Shown here: piece by piece, positions 53,980 to 61,831 of the stretch
How the letters are laid out: every line of letters begins with the position of its first letter
Position numbering within the stretch: the stretch's first letter is position 1
NCBI GenBank assembly: GCA_944354535.1
Contig: CALVPY010000006.1
Coordinates: forward strand, 17,283-81,282
Reading direction: 5' to 3'
DNA: 64,000 nt
Origin: an uncultured Clostridia bacterium
GTDB taxonomy: Bacteria; Bacillota; Clostridia; Christensenellales; Borkfalkiaceae
Program-made: the position numbers and the translations under genes
Notes under the pieces: generated by a model
The model's input: only the letters and a program-made list of their open reading frames with translations
What the model was told of the DNA's origin: nothing
The model's database searches: none

Positions 53980-54132
53980 TTACAGATTTATTTTCATACA
54001 GCCCGTTTCTTCCGCATTCCTATGGTTGATGCGTTCTAAAATAGCTCTTTCCACCGTGCCTTCACTGTCAATGTGCCGCAGCACGGACAGTGCCGCCAAA
54101 TACTTGACTTGGTTTTTGAAATCATGCTCCAC
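53980..54132 (-). CDS. Small protein of 50 residues before the recombinases
   Basis: A GTG-started gene with GGAGG nine bases upstream. The product is soluble, charged and probably helical (FKNQVKYLAALSVL, then AILERINHRNAEE). It is not recognised as a domain, but a small gene at this place suggests an excisionase-like or regulatory helper. It is 16 bases from the first recombinase and three bases after the stop of a 20-residue upstream frame. Confidence 0.65.
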   Translation of the reverse strand: MEHDFKNQVKYLAALSVLRHIDSEGTVERAILERINHRNAEETGCMKINL

Positions 54133-54135
54133 GCC

Positions 54136-54198
54136 CTATTCCCTCCTTTCCTGATTTGGGAAACTGCGGCGCGGCGGCATAAGTCCGTAACGCCACAT
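54136..54198 (-). CDS. Possible leader peptide of 20 residues
   Basis: ATG at 54198 with GGGAAG upstream encodes MWRYGLMPPRRSFPNQERRE; the stop is three bases before the GTG of the 50-residue gene and the frame covers that gene's ribosome binding site. It could couple translation to the recombinase operon. Chance occurrence cannot be excluded. Confidence 0.35.
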   Translation of the reverse strand: MWRYGLMPPRRSFPNQERRE

Positions 54199-54254
54199 CT
54201 TCCCGATGTTCGCACTTTCCTATGCCGTAGGCATATATGTTTTTCTTAAAGTAA

Positions 54255-54279
54255 GAGCGCAAGAATCATTCCTGCGCTC
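54255..54279 (-). terminator. Terminator after the small accessory genes
   Basis: GAGCGCAGGAAT pairs with ATTCTTGCGCTC on the minus strand with a one-base loop region, followed by TTACTTT. It separates the tnpV group from the recombinase operon. A second small stem, TATGCC/GGCATA, follows near 54222-54236. Confidence 0.6.
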
Positions 54280-54285
54280 TCCGTC

Positions 54286-54519
54286 TTATTTTTGCTCGGG
54301 GCCGCGCGGCTCGTAGAGCTCGCGCAGGGCTTCGTACCCCGCGACGATCAGCGCCACCTTGGTGAGCTCATGCCTTGCAAGGAACTCGTCGATCTCTTCC
54401 GCATACTTGCGCTCGATGCTCGTTCCCCACACCTTATTCCTCTCCTTCCGCTCGTCCTTGTTCCGTTCCTCGTACTTCCTGCGGCTCTTGCGGACGGGCG
54501 TGTCCGGTTTACGTTCCAT
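54286..54519 (-). CDS. Small basic protein of 77 residues
   Basis: Not recognised. The first 35 residues are very Arg/Lys/Glu-rich (VRKSRRKYEERNKDERKERN); the rest (IERKYAEEIDEFLARHELTK, then VALIVAGYEAL) could be a ribbon-helix-helix-like unit, as in small DNA-binding proteins of conjugative elements. GGGAG precedes the ATG. It is 12 bases after the 40-residue membrane gene. Confidence 0.65.
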   Translation of the reverse strand: MERKPDTPVRKSRRKYEERNKDERKERNKVWGTSIERKYAEEIDEFLARHELTKVALIVAGYEALRELYEPRGPEQK

Positions 54520-54531
54520 ACGGCAACTCCC

Positions 54532-54654
54532 TCAATTTCCCGCAATGGCACAGATGATCGCGCCGATGAAGTTTGCGATGCAGGTGCCGATGAAGACAAC
54601 GCCCATCAAGACCGCCTTGAGTAAAAACTTTCCGAAACCGATGACCTTATTCAT
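54532..54654 (-). CDS. Membrane miniprotein of 40 residues
   Basis: ATG at 54654 with GGAGG seven bases upstream. After about 13 residues with three Lys the product is one continuous hydrophobic segment (VLMGVVFIGTCIANFIGAII) ending AGN, so it is a single-pass membrane peptide. It is closely packed between tnpV and the 77-residue gene. Function unknown; toxin-like or secretion-accessory roles are both possible. Confidence 0.65.
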   Translation of the reverse strand: MNKVIGFGKFLLKAVLMGVVFIGTCIANFIGAIICAIAGN

Positions 54655-54665
54655 TTCAAACCTCC

Positions 54666-55028
54666 TCAGTCCACATAGACAAGTTCAGCGAGGAGCTCCT
54701 CTTCGATGAGCCGCCCCATCTCCGTTTGGCGACGGTAGTCCTCTATGAAGTCGCCCGTGCGCTTGAACCGCTCCTCTTTTGACAGCTTCTCGTGCATCGC
54801 CTCATACAGCTCGTCCGCCTGCCTGTCGATGCCGTGCAGGTATTCGGGCAGATCTTCGATTGCCCAATACTTTCCCACGTTATGTTCTTCAAGGTACTTG
54901 AGAGCCAGTGTGCCGTACTTGCCGTAGACGGGTTTTTCGCGCTTGACGGTCTTGTTGTAGAGGACAACTTCCTCCGCCGTCAGCCCCTCTCCCCTGTTCG
55001 CTTTTGCTACAATTTCGCTTGCGTTCAT
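54666..55028 (-). CDS. tnpV: TnpV-family protein
   Basis: Small mobile-element protein of 120 residues known from Tn4451-type elements; its biochemical role is not known. The diagnostic parts are YGKYGTLALKYLEEHNVGKYW, DLPEYLHGIDRQADELYEAM and the ending EELLAELVYVD. The ATG at 55028 has AAGGAGG upstream; the frame reads on to 55091 without a site. Confidence 0.85.
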   Translation of the reverse strand: MNASEIVAKANRGEGLTAEEVVLYNKTVKREKPVYGKYGTLALKYLEEHNVGKYWAIEDLPEYLHGIDRQADELYEAMHEKLSKEERFKRTGDFIEDYRRQTEMGRLIEEELLAELVYVD

Positions 55029-55121
55029 CGTGCGCCTCCTTGTCTCGTTCTTCGTGTTAATACGAATACCACATTTCTTTTCGTTTGTCAAGGGTTTCGG
55101 AAAAATTTTTCGGGAAATTTT

Positions 55122-57518
55122 TTACGTTATAAAAGCTGCGATGCCGCGTACCAGATACGGGCACGCGACGACGATGACAAAGATGACGATGAGCCCGATG
55201 AAGTAGTTTATAAGCATCTTCCGCGCCTTTTCTTTCTCGTCGTTTTTCTGCGCAATGGCAAAGAACACGCCCATCACGATGCTCCAGATGCCCGCCGTTG
55301 CAAGGAACACCCAAACCATATACGGACGGTACGTCTCGAAGAGATATTCGATATACGTCACCACTTCCTCATATTGGTCGCCCAGCTCCTGCGAATAGTT
55401 GTCGCCGCAAACCGTACAGGTATAGGTGCGAATCGTCACCCCGCCGTTTGAAGCCGAGTCGGTGATCTCATAGCAATGCCCCGTTGCGGGAATGACTTCG
55501 GTATATTCCTCCCCGCAGACATCGCAAACAAACTTGCGCTCTCCGGGCTCGGTGCACGTTGCGCTATGGAGCAGGACGGAAGTATAATCGTGCCCCGTGG
55601 GATAGTCGCCCGTCTCCTCCGTCTTTTCAAAGCCGCAAACCTGACAGGTGTAGACCGTGCGGCTGCCCTCCGTACAGGACGGCGGCTCTTCAGTCGTCAC
55701 AAAGTTATGCCCGAGCGGCTGCGTCCGGTTGTCCTCATAGCTCTCGCCGCAGCGGGAGCAGGTGTGCAGGACATATCCCCCTTCTTCACACGTCGCTGCG
55801 ACGGCTTTGGAAACATAGCTGTGCCCGAGAGGCGGGGTCGGACTACCAATGTAGCTCGCTCCGCAGCGGGTACAGGTGTAGACCGTCCCGCCCTCCTCCA
55901 TACAGCTTGCAGGTTTCTGTTCCGCCACATAGTTATGCCCGAGCGGTGCCGTGGTGCCGCCCTCGTAGCTTTCTCCGCAGCGGGTGCAGGTATAGACGGT
56001 GCTGCCTGCCTCCGTACACGTCGCCCCCTTCACGGACTCTGCATAGTTATGCCCGAGAGGTGCCGTCTCATTGGTGCGGTAGCTGTCGCCGCACTTGCTG
56101 CAAGTGTAGACGGTATAGCCTCGTTCGAGGCAAGTCGACTCCTTGATTTCCGCGACATAACTGTGCCCCGTTGCCTGCGTGGGACTGTCCGAATAACTCG
56201 CGCCGCAGCGCGTGCATTTGTAGGTCGTATAGCCCTCTTGCGTGCAGGTAGAAGGCGTTGTCGCCGCCTTGTAACTATGCCCGAGTGCTGCCGTGGAATT
56301 GCCCGTATAGCTGTAATTGCAGCGCCTGCACGAGAAGATGGTATAGCCGCCCGCCGTGCAGGTGGGATTGATGACATTTGCATCATAGCTGTGCCCCAAT
56401 GGGTCGGCGTCCTCGTCCGAATAGGTGGTGCCGCAGCGCGTGCAGCGATAGACGGTCACCGTGCCGCTCGTACAGGTCGGCTCCCGTTCATCGTAGACCG
56501 TATAGCTGTGCCCGAGTGCAGACGTTTGATTGGTGGTATAGGTATCGCCGCACCTTGTGCAGGTATGGCGGGTATATCCGCCCGATGTGCAGGTGGGCGA
56601 GATCGTTTTGCTCTGATAGCTGTGCCCCATCGGGGCGATGTCCTCGGTATAACTGTCTCCGCAGCGGGAACAGATGTAGGTAATGAGTCCCCCTTCCGTG
56701 CAGGTGGCGGAATCCAGCGTTGCCTCATAATTATGCCCTAAAGCGGAGGTCGCTTGCGAATAAGAATAACCGCAGCGTGTACAGGTATAACGGATGGTAC
56801 CGCCCGTCGTGCAGGTCGCGTCAGTCGTGGTTGCCTTGTAGCTGTGCCCGAGCGCCGCCGTCCGGTTTGCGGTGTACTGATACCCGCACGTTCGGCAGGT
56901 GTATTGGGTATAACCGCCCGACGTGCAGGTGGCAGCCACTACACGCGAGGTATATTGATGGACGTGCTCCTCCGCCGCAACGGTGAAGCTGAACGAGTAT
57001 TCTGTGGAATACGTTGCATACGCTCTCGGATTGGGGTTCCAGCCCTGCCCGTATCCCTTGCCGCTGAATGTATATGTTCCTTCCGATAAGCCCGTGAGCT
57101 TTAACGCCGTAGTCGTCGTTTTCCCGACCTCTTGCCCGCTGCTGTTCGTCACTCTGAGCTCATTCCATTGATAGCCCGACGAAACAACGATATTGACCGT
57201 ATCCGATTTGATCGTGCCGCCGTTTGCGAGCGTTCCCGTACCGGACGACGAGCCGCCGTACATGGCAATGGAGAGCGTAATCGATTTTCCTTTGGAATCT
57301 TTGACCGTTGCGGACGTCGTTCCCGTTCCCGAACTGTCCACCGTCTTTGAGGTATTGTACTGATAATAGCAGGTATAGTTAAAACTCACCGTATAGTTCG
57401 GCGTTGTCGCCGCACTTGCCTTCGCCGCGCCGTCCGGCAACAGCAGCAGCACGCAAAGCAATGCAAGCAAAACGGTAATCATGATGCCTGCCGCCGTTCT
57501 TCTTGTCTTAATTCTCAA
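55122..57518 (-). CDS. Secreted Cys-repeat protein with C-terminal VirB2-like (pilin-like) domain
   Basis: Protein of 798 residues. An N-terminal signal peptide (cleavage near AKASA, residue 36) is followed by a beta-rich region to about 182. Then come about 14 tandem repeats of 36-39 residues, most with one Cys, then CxxC eight or nine residues on, then ALGHSY-like ends; the Cys and His could bind zinc. The last 70 or so residues have two membrane helices and align without gaps with the separate VirB2-like protein of this operon (AIAQKNDEKEKARKM against AIAHRNEEKINAKDM). The TTG start overlaps the virB4 stop (TTGA) with a strong AAAGGAGG. Confidence 0.85.
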   Translation of the reverse strand: MRIKTRRTAAGIMITVLLALLCVLLLLPDGAAKASAATTPNYTVSFNYTCYYQYNTSKTVDSSGTGTTSATVKDSKGKSITLSIAMYGGSSSGTGTLANGGTIKSDTVNIVVSSGYQWNELRVTNSSGQEVGKTTTTALKLTGLSEGTYTFSGKGYGQGWNPNPRAYATYSTEYSFSFTVAAEEHVHQYTSRVVAATCTSGGYTQYTCRTCGYQYTANRTAALGHSYKATTTDATCTTGGTIRYTCTRCGYSYSQATSALGHNYEATLDSATCTEGGLITYICSRCGDSYTEDIAPMGHSYQSKTISPTCTSGGYTRHTCTRCGDTYTTNQTSALGHSYTVYDEREPTCTSGTVTVYRCTRCGTTYSDEDADPLGHSYDANVINPTCTAGGYTIFSCRRCNYSYTGNSTAALGHSYKAATTPSTCTQEGYTTYKCTRCGASYSDSPTQATGHSYVAEIKESTCLERGYTVYTCSKCGDSYRTNETAPLGHNYAESVKGATCTEAGSTVYTCTRCGESYEGGTTAPLGHNYVAEQKPASCMEEGGTVYTCTRCGASYIGSPTPPLGHSYVSKAVAATCEEGGYVLHTCSRCGESYEDNRTQPLGHNFVTTEEPPSCTEGSRTVYTCQVCGFEKTEETGDYPTGHDYTSVLLHSATCTEPGERKFVCDVCGEEYTEVIPATGHCYEITDSASNGGVTIRTYTCTVCGDNYSQELGDQYEEVVTYIEYLFETYRPYMVWVFLATAGIWSIVMGVFFAIAQKNDEKEKARKMLINYFIGLIVIFVIVVACPYLVRGIAAFIT

Positions 57519-60148
57519 TCTGTTTCCTCCTTTCTCTCCTCAAACAGCTTTTGCGTCTCATCTCCCGCCTTAACGAGAATACAGCTGCGAAGTTCCGTGC
57601 TGCCCACAAAGAAGGTCTGCCCCGTCACTGCCGAGATGATCATGCGCTGTTCCTCGTCGTTGAAGCTGTCGCCAGCCTTGTAAATATCGAGGACGTCCTT
57701 CATATCGGGCGCAGACAGCTTGAAGATAAAGCTGTATTGGCTATTCTTGATGATCGCCGAAGTCTTCCCTCGCAGTTCCTCGTTGGCGTTCCAATCGGCA
57801 ATGTTCTGCGTCGCGGGAATGAACGAGCCGTTGTACTTCCTTATTCTCTTGCTCATTGAATAGAAGAAGTCGAGAGCGATCGGGAACTTCGGGTCGATGA
57901 ACAGATGTGCCTCGTCGGCGATGATGAGCGTGCGTAGATTGGCCCCGCCCTTGTTCTTCTCCCTCGCGTTGATGACCTCCTGTTCGATAAAGCGGAAGAT
58001 GAGCAGCATCTGCGCGTTTGCTACGACGTTATTCTTGTTGGCAAACAGGCTCTGAAAATCGAAGTCGATGAGGTCGGCGTCCGTCTTCAGCGTGGACGGC
58101 GCGTTCCAGATATCCGAATACCTGCCCGTGACGAACTTCATAAGATACAGCTCCGCCGTGCGCATATCGCGTTTGGTAAGCTCGTCCATATTTTCCCTGT
58201 CCTTCGATTGCAGCGTTTCCAAGAGGTCGGAAAAGAGCGGGAAGTATTCCGCCGGGAAGGACGAACAGTCGGTACTTTCCGTAATGCCCATCCGCGCATA
58301 CGTCTCCACGACGAGATTATTGATGAGTTCAATGACGTCCACAGGCGCATCCGCAAGCACGATCTTGAAAAAGCTCTCGAGCATTTTTAAGTGCGTGTTG
58401 AACGTGACCTTGGGGTCGGCGGGCGTGCCGTCTTCCGTGAGGATCTTGTAGATATGGAAGGGATTGATGCGCCCCTCCTTCGCATTGCCCACGTCGATGA
58501 TGTTGCCGCTCAAATTGCGGGTGAGTGTGAGGTATTCGGCTTCCGGGTCTAACACAATGACTCTCGTGCCGTTTGCCCACTCGTTTGCAATGAGCGTTTT
58601 GAGAAAATACGACTTGCCCGAACCGGACTTGCCAATGATCATGGCGTTGCTGTTCTGATACAGTGTCCCCCTCTTCCAAAGATTGAGAATGAAAGGATAC
58701 CCGTTGTTCTTGTTTTCGCCGAGGAGAATACCGCCCTCATCTAAAACGCAAGTCCTGACGAACGGGAACACCGCAGCGAGGCTGGAACTGTTGATGCCGC
58801 GCTCGTAGTTTTTGAGCGTCGATACGGGCGACACCGCCGCCGACTTAAAGCCTTCGATCTGCAAACCGTACAGCGTGGAGGGCTTGAAGTTTTCCGTGAG
58901 CATTGCACGACGCACCGACTTTTTATAGCTGTCGTTTTTGAGATAGTTATAGGCGGTGACGGTGAGCGACACGTCCAAGAGACTCTCGTTTTCCGTCTGC
59001 AAGCTGTCGAGGAGCGCGTTCATCGTCTCCTGATGCGTTTCCGCGCTGTTTGCCTCGCTCGCCTTTTCCGCGACGATCCGCTTTGTCGCCATTTCGCCGA
59101 TGCACTTGTCGATGCGGCGGATAGCCTTGTACTTATCCACGGGTCTGACGTGCATGACGACTTTCGTATTGGGGATATTGAACAGCTTTGCTCCCCACGC
59201 ATTTTTGACGCGCAGAGGATAGTCCGCAACGGCCAACACGCTCGCTTCCGTTCCATCGATCACATACTTGCTGCCGCTGAATACGACCTCTTTGGGTTTG
59301 ACCCATGCGATCAAGTCCTCGTCCGCAATATCCTTCTCCTCGCGCTCGTCGAAGTTCCGCGAAAAGCTGTACTTTAAGAATACCGCCGCTTCTCTCATGC
59401 CGAGCAGCTTTGCGGAAAGTCCGCTCTTTGAGACTTCGCCGGCAAGATTGATCGCCGTACTTTCGAGGTCAAGTTCGTTCCTGCCGTACACGACGATGTA
59501 ATAGTCCGAAAGATACTGCTTGCGGATATTGTTGAGTTTGTCGATGCGGTCGATGCGCTCCTGCAAAATGTTCCGCCTGACCTCCTTGACGTCGCTGAAA
59601 TCATCGCTGTCGCGCAGCGCGGAGAGTTTATCGAAGATGTCTTTTGCAAAGCCGTCCAAATTGACGGGGCGGTCTATCTTGACGATGTCCGCACTCTGGT
59701 TGACGTCGAGCAGTTTCAAGGCGTTGGCTATGTAGTTGATGTCGATGTTCTGCTGCACGACGTCCTCAATACTGAAGTTCTTCTGCCCGATCTTGATGAC
59801 TCTGCCAAACTGCCCGCCGCTATATGCGAGCAATCCGCTCGCTTTGATCTCTTTCAACCCCCAAAGCGTATCCACGCTCTCCTTGGGATTTTTCGCGTCC
59901 GCCGTGTACTTCTTTTTGGCGAACAGGAACTTGATGTTTTCAAAGATGAAGGTGTAGAAGATGCCGTCCGGCGTGGGCATGAACATGACGACCGCCGCGA
60001 GCCCCATGATGACCGCCAGCACCCAATTCCCCGCCGTGATTGCAATAAAGATAATGCCGAACACAACGAGCGCGACGATGACGTCCGTCATGGAATAACA
60101 CTTCCAAACGGTATTCTTCACCTTGATTTTTTTAGGGATAATTCTCAA
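57515..60148 (-). CDS. VirB4-type conjugation ATPase with N-terminal membrane domain
   Basis: Secretion ATPase of 877 residues driving the type IV apparatus. Residues 1-80 carry two membrane helices (VIVALVVFGIIFIAIT, then VLAVIMGLAAVVMFM) resembling PrgI/VirB3, fused in front of the ATPase. The motor domain has Walker A GKSGSGKSYFL, VIVLDPEAEY, Walker B TLIIADEAHLFID and the PATQNIADW region. The start is a TTG with GGAGG eight bases upstream; it overlaps the virB6-like stop (TTGA) and the next gene in the same way. Confidence 0.92.
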   Translation of the reverse strand: MRIIPKKIKVKNTVWKCYSMTDVIVALVVFGIIFIAITAGNWVLAVIMGLAAVVMFMPTPDGIFYTFIFENIKFLFAKKKYTADAKNPKESVDTLWGLKEIKASGLLAYSGGQFGRVIKIGQKNFSIEDVVQQNIDINYIANALKLLDVNQSADIVKIDRPVNLDGFAKDIFDKLSALRDSDDFSDVKEVRRNILQERIDRIDKLNNIRKQYLSDYYIVVYGRNELDLESTAINLAGEVSKSGLSAKLLGMREAAVFLKYSFSRNFDEREEKDIADEDLIAWVKPKEVVFSGSKYVIDGTEASVLAVADYPLRVKNAWGAKLFNIPNTKVVMHVRPVDKYKAIRRIDKCIGEMATKRIVAEKASEANSAETHQETMNALLDSLQTENESLLDVSLTVTAYNYLKNDSYKKSVRRAMLTENFKPSTLYGLQIEGFKSAAVSPVSTLKNYERGINSSSLAAVFPFVRTCVLDEGGILLGENKNNGYPFILNLWKRGTLYQNSNAMIIGKSGSGKSYFLKTLIANEWANGTRVIVLDPEAEYLTLTRNLSGNIIDVGNAKEGRINPFHIYKILTEDGTPADPKVTFNTHLKMLESFFKIVLADAPVDVIELINNLVVETYARMGITESTDCSSFPAEYFPLFSDLLETLQSKDRENMDELTKRDMRTAELYLMKFVTGRYSDIWNAPSTLKTDADLIDFDFQSLFANKNNVVANAQMLLIFRFIEQEVINAREKNKGGANLRTLIIADEAHLFIDPKFPIALDFFYSMSKRIRKYNGSFIPATQNIADWNANEELRGKTSAIIKNSQYSFIFKLSAPDMKDVLDIYKAGDSFNDEEQRMIISAVTGQTFFVGSTELRSCILVKAGDETQKLFEERKEETD

Positions 60149-61446
60149 CTGCTTTCACCTCCTTCCGCACTTTCCGATGCGCCGCTACTCTCTGTTTCGC
60201 CCGACGAAGGACTGCTGCCCTCCGTTTCGCTCGTTGTTGCAGCTTCGCTCGATGTGCCTTCGTCGCTTGCGGCACTCTCCGAACCGCTGTCCGTATAATG
60301 GTCGCCCTCATCGGCTCCCGACGAGCCGCCCGAGCCTTCCGAGCTGTCTCCCGAATCGCTCTTGCGTTTCTTTGCCGCATGGGCGATGCCTGAAATGCCC
60401 TTTGCCGCAAGGCCGAACGTCATGGCGCCTGCAATCCGGCCGCCGTAGAACGCGCTTCTCAGCCAGCCTCCACCCGCTCGCATATCGTCTGCCTGACCGA
60501 ACAGCCTTACAAACAAGGTCTGACCTGCGGGGATGAGCATAGCCCCGCCGACGATCATGAAGATTGTGAACATGGCGTTGGCAAACCCGCTCGCGCCGTC
60601 GATGTGCATCCCGTTGATGACAGGCAGCACCAGCACGAAGATATTGACTGCAAAGACGGCACCATATGCGAGGATGATTTTCGTCACGAACATCTCGCGC
60701 CAATTCTTGAACCGCGCTCCGTCGTCCATCGGCAAAGTGGACATGGCGATCGGCATTGTGAAGTACGCAAACACGATCTCGTACACCCTCTTTGCGAGGT
60801 TGAGTACTGCCATGATGAGCGCAATCGCAAGTGCCACACCTGCGATTAGGCCTGGCAGATACAAGAAGGTATTCGGGTCTATCATGCCGTTACACTTCCA
60901 TGAGGTAGGCCAAATGCCAAAGAGCGCCGTGTCGTACCCGCCGAGGATCTGCCTGACGGAGAGCGAGGTAATATCAATGTTCGAGGCGGAGTACCCGTTG
61001 AGCCAGTCTCCGACACAGGCGTTGAAGATCGCCGTGGAAATCTTGGTCGTGTTGTTTACTTGGAATATCCGCGCCAACAGCTGTAAAAGTGAATTTGCAA
61101 TGAGGATCCCGAGAATGACGACGGCAAGCATCGCCATTGCACCCAGAAGCGCCAAAAAGAACTTTCCGACGATGGTCGATACATTTCGGTTATTCGCTAT
61201 CATGTTTTTGACGAGGCCCACGATCGTGAAGATACAGGTAAGCCCCACGGCGGTGATGAAGATGCACCAAAACACCGCGCCGATCGTCGTGTCCCCGATG
61301 ATGAACTCTACGATGTTGACCTGCTGTCCGTGGTAGTTGACGGTCGTAACGCCCGCTATCGCGGAGAACAGCTCCATGAGACCATCGACAAGTTGCAGGA
61401 GCCATAGAAAGAGCTGTAACCCCAGCTCCTGAAAAAATATTAGCAT
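60145..61446 (-). CDS. VirB6/TrbL-like channel protein
   Basis: Inner-membrane component of the conjugation channel, 433 residues. At least six hydrophobic segments lie between residues 8 and 320, with the amphipathic RVYEIVFAYFTMPIAMSTLP typical of TrbL-like proteins of Gram-positive elements. The C-terminal 75 residues are hydrophilic and very rich in Ser, Gly and Glu. The ATG has GGAGG upstream. It overlaps virB4 by four bases. Confidence 0.85.
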   Translation of the reverse strand: MLIFFQELGLQLFLWLLQLVDGLMELFSAIAGVTTVNYHGQQVNIVEFIIGDTTIGAVFWCIFITAVGLTCIFTIVGLVKNMIANNRNVSTIVGKFFLALLGAMAMLAVVILGILIANSLLQLLARIFQVNNTTKISTAIFNACVGDWLNGYSASNIDITSLSVRQILGGYDTALFGIWPTSWKCNGMIDPNTFLYLPGLIAGVALAIALIMAVLNLAKRVYEIVFAYFTMPIAMSTLPMDDGARFKNWREMFVTKIILAYGAVFAVNIFVLVLPVINGMHIDGASGFANAMFTIFMIVGGAMLIPAGQTLFVRLFGQADDMRAGGGWLRSAFYGGRIAGAMTFGLAAKGISGIAHAAKKRKSDSGDSSEGSGGSSGADEGDHYTDSGSESAASDEGTSSEAATTSETEGSSPSSGETESSGASESAEGGESS

Positions 61447-61471
61447 TTTGCCTCCTCTCCCGATACGTTAT

Positions 61472-61499
61472 GAGGGCAGCGGCACAAGCCGCCGCCCTC
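61472..61499 (-). promoter_or_regulatory. Stable hairpin between the pilin-like gene and virB6
   Basis: GAGGGCAGCGGC and GCCGCCGCCCTC form a 12-bp stem with one mismatch and a four-base loop, in the 73-base gap. There is no T run, so it may protect the pilin mRNA 3' end or mark a processing site. Confidence 0.6.
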
Positions 61500-61519
61500 C
61501 CACGTTCAGAAATTTCTTT

Positions 61520-61813
61520 TTATGCGCCTACCCAAGCGGACAGACCGTTGATAAGAAGTGGCGCACCCATTGCAACCACGAAAATAATGACGATGCCGAT
61601 GATGAGGTTTTTGACCATATCTTTGGCGTTGATCTTCTCCTCGTTGCGGTGCGCGATGGCGATCTTGATGCCGATGTATGCGCCCCAAATGACGACGACC
61701 GCCGCAAGCGCGATGACGATATAGATCCAAAAGCTGTCAATGAGGCTCTGCAATTTCGCCACGATCTCGGCAAGGCTGCCGTCCAATCCTTCTGCAAGCA
61801 AATTAAAATTCAT
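61520..61813 (-). CDS. VirB2-like small membrane protein (putative conjugative pilin)
   Basis: Protein of 97 residues with two membrane helices (IYIVIALAAVVVIWGAYIGI and NLIIGIVIIFVVAMGAPLLI) joined by a short charged loop, HRNEEKINAKDM. No signal peptide is obvious. Topology, size and position before virB6/virB4 fit VirB2/TrbC-type subunits of Gram-positive conjugation systems. Its sequence is repeated in divergent form at the C-terminus of the 798-residue Cys-repeat protein. GGGAGG precedes the ATG. Confidence 0.8.
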   Translation of the reverse strand: MNFNLLAEGLDGSLAEIVAKLQSLIDSFWIYIVIALAAVVVIWGAYIGIKIAIAHRNEEKINAKDMVKNLIIGIVIIFVVAMGAPLLINGLSAWVGA

Positions 61814-61831
61814 ATTCTATGGTTCCTCCCT

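Noticed and set aside
55476-56741. Plus-strand open frame of 421 codons with repeats
   Set aside because: Its repetition only mirrors the Cys repeats on the other strand; composition is Arg/Ala-rich.
55400-57000. CRISPR array suspected from regular spacing near 115 bases
   Set aside because: The repeats are coding, diverged at DNA level and much longer than CRISPR repeats; no cas gene is present.
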